A DNA stretch of 40,757 nucleotides, taken from contig JAFSOR010000018.1 in NCBI GenBank assembly GCA_017446885.1, positions 1 through 40,757 of the forward strand. The letters run 5' to 3'. Below the pieces are notes generated by a model. It searched no databases and was not told the origin of the DNA. It saw only the letters and a program-made list of their open reading frames with translations. Positions 40,213 to 40,757 of this stretch are shown one piece after another. Source of the stretch: Spirochaetia bacterium (lineage in GTDB: Bacteria > Spirochaetota > Spirochaetia > CADAEX01). Positions within the stretch are counted from its first letter, which is position 1. Every line of letters begins with the position of its first letter. The position numbers and the translations under genes are program-made.

Positions 40213-40372
40213 TATTCATCCTTTTCTTTAAATATATCACATTTTAAACAATTTGTAATATTTTTTTATCACACCCTATGTCTCAAATAATGCTACAGTT
40301 TATATTTTCCCGAAAAATGCAAATGTTTTTATTATTTTTTCACGAAAATCAATAATTATTCATACAGGTTTT

Positions 40373-40757
40373 TCACGGATTTTGAAAATGTTTAAGCAGG
40401 CCCCGGCAACCTTCTATGATATCACTATAAGCTGTATCAAAATCGCCTGAATACCAAGGGTCGGATATGTCTCCAGGTCTGTCAGTGTAATCTAATAGAA
40501 GATGAATCTTATTCTCAGGATCATCTGGAATAATGCGTTTCAGATTTCTGATGTTATATTGCTCCATACAGAGCAGGAGGTCGTATTCATCATAATCATC
40601 TTTTGTCACCTGCCTTGCGTGTCTGCGGGTGTATGGGATATGCTCCTTGTCCAGCTTCCTCTTTGCCGGTGGATACATATCATTGCCAATCTCCTCCCTG
40701 GAGGTAGCGGCAGAGGCAACCTGTATCTGATCCGAAAGACCACGTCTCTCAATCATA
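40373..40757 (-). CDS. low-molecular-weight protein-tyrosine phosphatase (5' end cut by window)
   Basis: The 127 visible residues are the C-terminal part of an LMW-PTP: TSREEIGNDMYPPAKRKL, HARQVTKDDYDEYDLLLCME, and the conserved acid loop DPWYSGDFDTAYSDIIEGC with the general acid aspartate. The catalytic CxxxxxR loop lies beyond the window edge, so the visible ATG at 40754-40756 is internal. Such enzymes dephosphorylate tyrosine kinases or small phosphates in the cytoplasm. The 160 bases from the Dam remnant start to this stop are A/T-rich and hold no gene that I can see, though they probably include the promoter of the Dam remnant/dpnC unit. Confidence 0.92.
   Translation of the reverse strand, partial: MIERRGLSDQIQVASAATSREEIGNDMYPPAKRKLDKEHIPYTRRHARQVTKDDYDEYDLLLCMEQYNIRNLKRIIPDDPENKIHLLLDYTDRPGDISDPWYSGDFDTAYSDIIEGCRGLLKHFQNP

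Noticed and set aside
40241..40372. A/T-rich segment before the phosphatase gene, searched for a gene or RNA
   Set aside because: No frame above 30 codons with a start signal and no strong hairpin; most likely promoter DNA of the dam-remnant/dpnC unit.

Overview
The window looks like the chromosome of a host-associated spirochaete, most likely a Treponema relative. This is inference from the mix of genes and was not confirmed by any search: a complete mevalonate pathway in one operon, a YicC/MurC/cytidylate-kinase/asparaginase operon, many small lipoproteins, and a Nif11-type double-glycine leader peptide. The core is moderately GC-rich with tight operons that usually overlap by ATGA. Two islands are clearly AT-rich (about 19.5-23.6 kb and 38.5-40.4 kb) and both carry restriction-modification genes.

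Layout. 1-3.4 kb (minus): asd (cut by the window edge), mgtE, murB. 3.5-6.0 kb (plus): pentapeptide-repeat protein, a KamA-type radical SAM aminomutase, a secreted protein. 6.0-11.3 kb (minus): ileS, a lipoprotein, hisH, hisF. 11.4-19.5 kb (plus): manC, then mvaA, fni, mvaS, a mevalonate kinase, a second GHMP kinase (probable phosphomevalonate kinase) and mvaD. Together these convert acetoacetyl-CoA/acetyl-CoA to IPP/DMAPP; a secreted protein follows. 19.5-20.9 kb: AT-rich small exported proteins. 20.9-23.5 kb: an HNH nuclease-like gene convergent with an adenine methyltransferase fused to a half specificity subunit. 23.6-27.5 kb: TfoX-like, GNAT, MATE, a small membrane protein, DUF5714-like and AlkD-like genes. 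27.5-33.2 kb: flavoprotein, two paralogous exported proteins, EamA transporter, HAD lipoprotein, cupin lipoprotein, SIMPL and TatD. 33.1-33.3 kb (minus): a double-glycine leader peptide gene broken by one amber codon. 33.4-38.4 kb (minus): MBL hydrolase, DJ-1/PfpI, murC, yicC, cmk, ansA as one operon. 38.5-40.2 kb (minus): a DpnI-type restriction cassette. 40.4 kb to the end: low-molecular-weight tyrosine phosphatase, cut by the edge.

The most striking locus is 38.5-40.2 kb. A close DpnI homologue (cuts methylated GATC) and a DpnD-like protein sit between the first 37 codons of a Dam/DpnM-type methyltransferase and the last 150 codons of a DpnA-type methyltransferase. This reads as a fossil of a cassette swap in which a methylate-and-protect DpnII-type operon lost its middle to a cut-if-methylated DpnI cassette. 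In pneumococcus these two cassettes are alternatives at one locus.

A second genome-wide signal is promoter placement. Seven gene starts have TTGNNN, exactly 17 bases, a -10 hexamer, then only 5-8 bases before the start codon, and none of them has a Shine-Dalgarno sequence. Transcription would begin at or next to the start codon, so leaderless mRNAs look common here. Genes with ordinary leaders (ileS, the methyltransferase, the 25982 gene) have strong Shine-Dalgarno sequences, which makes the contrast clear. No tRNA, rRNA, CRISPR array or insertion sequence was seen, and no intergenic gap exceeds 300 bases.
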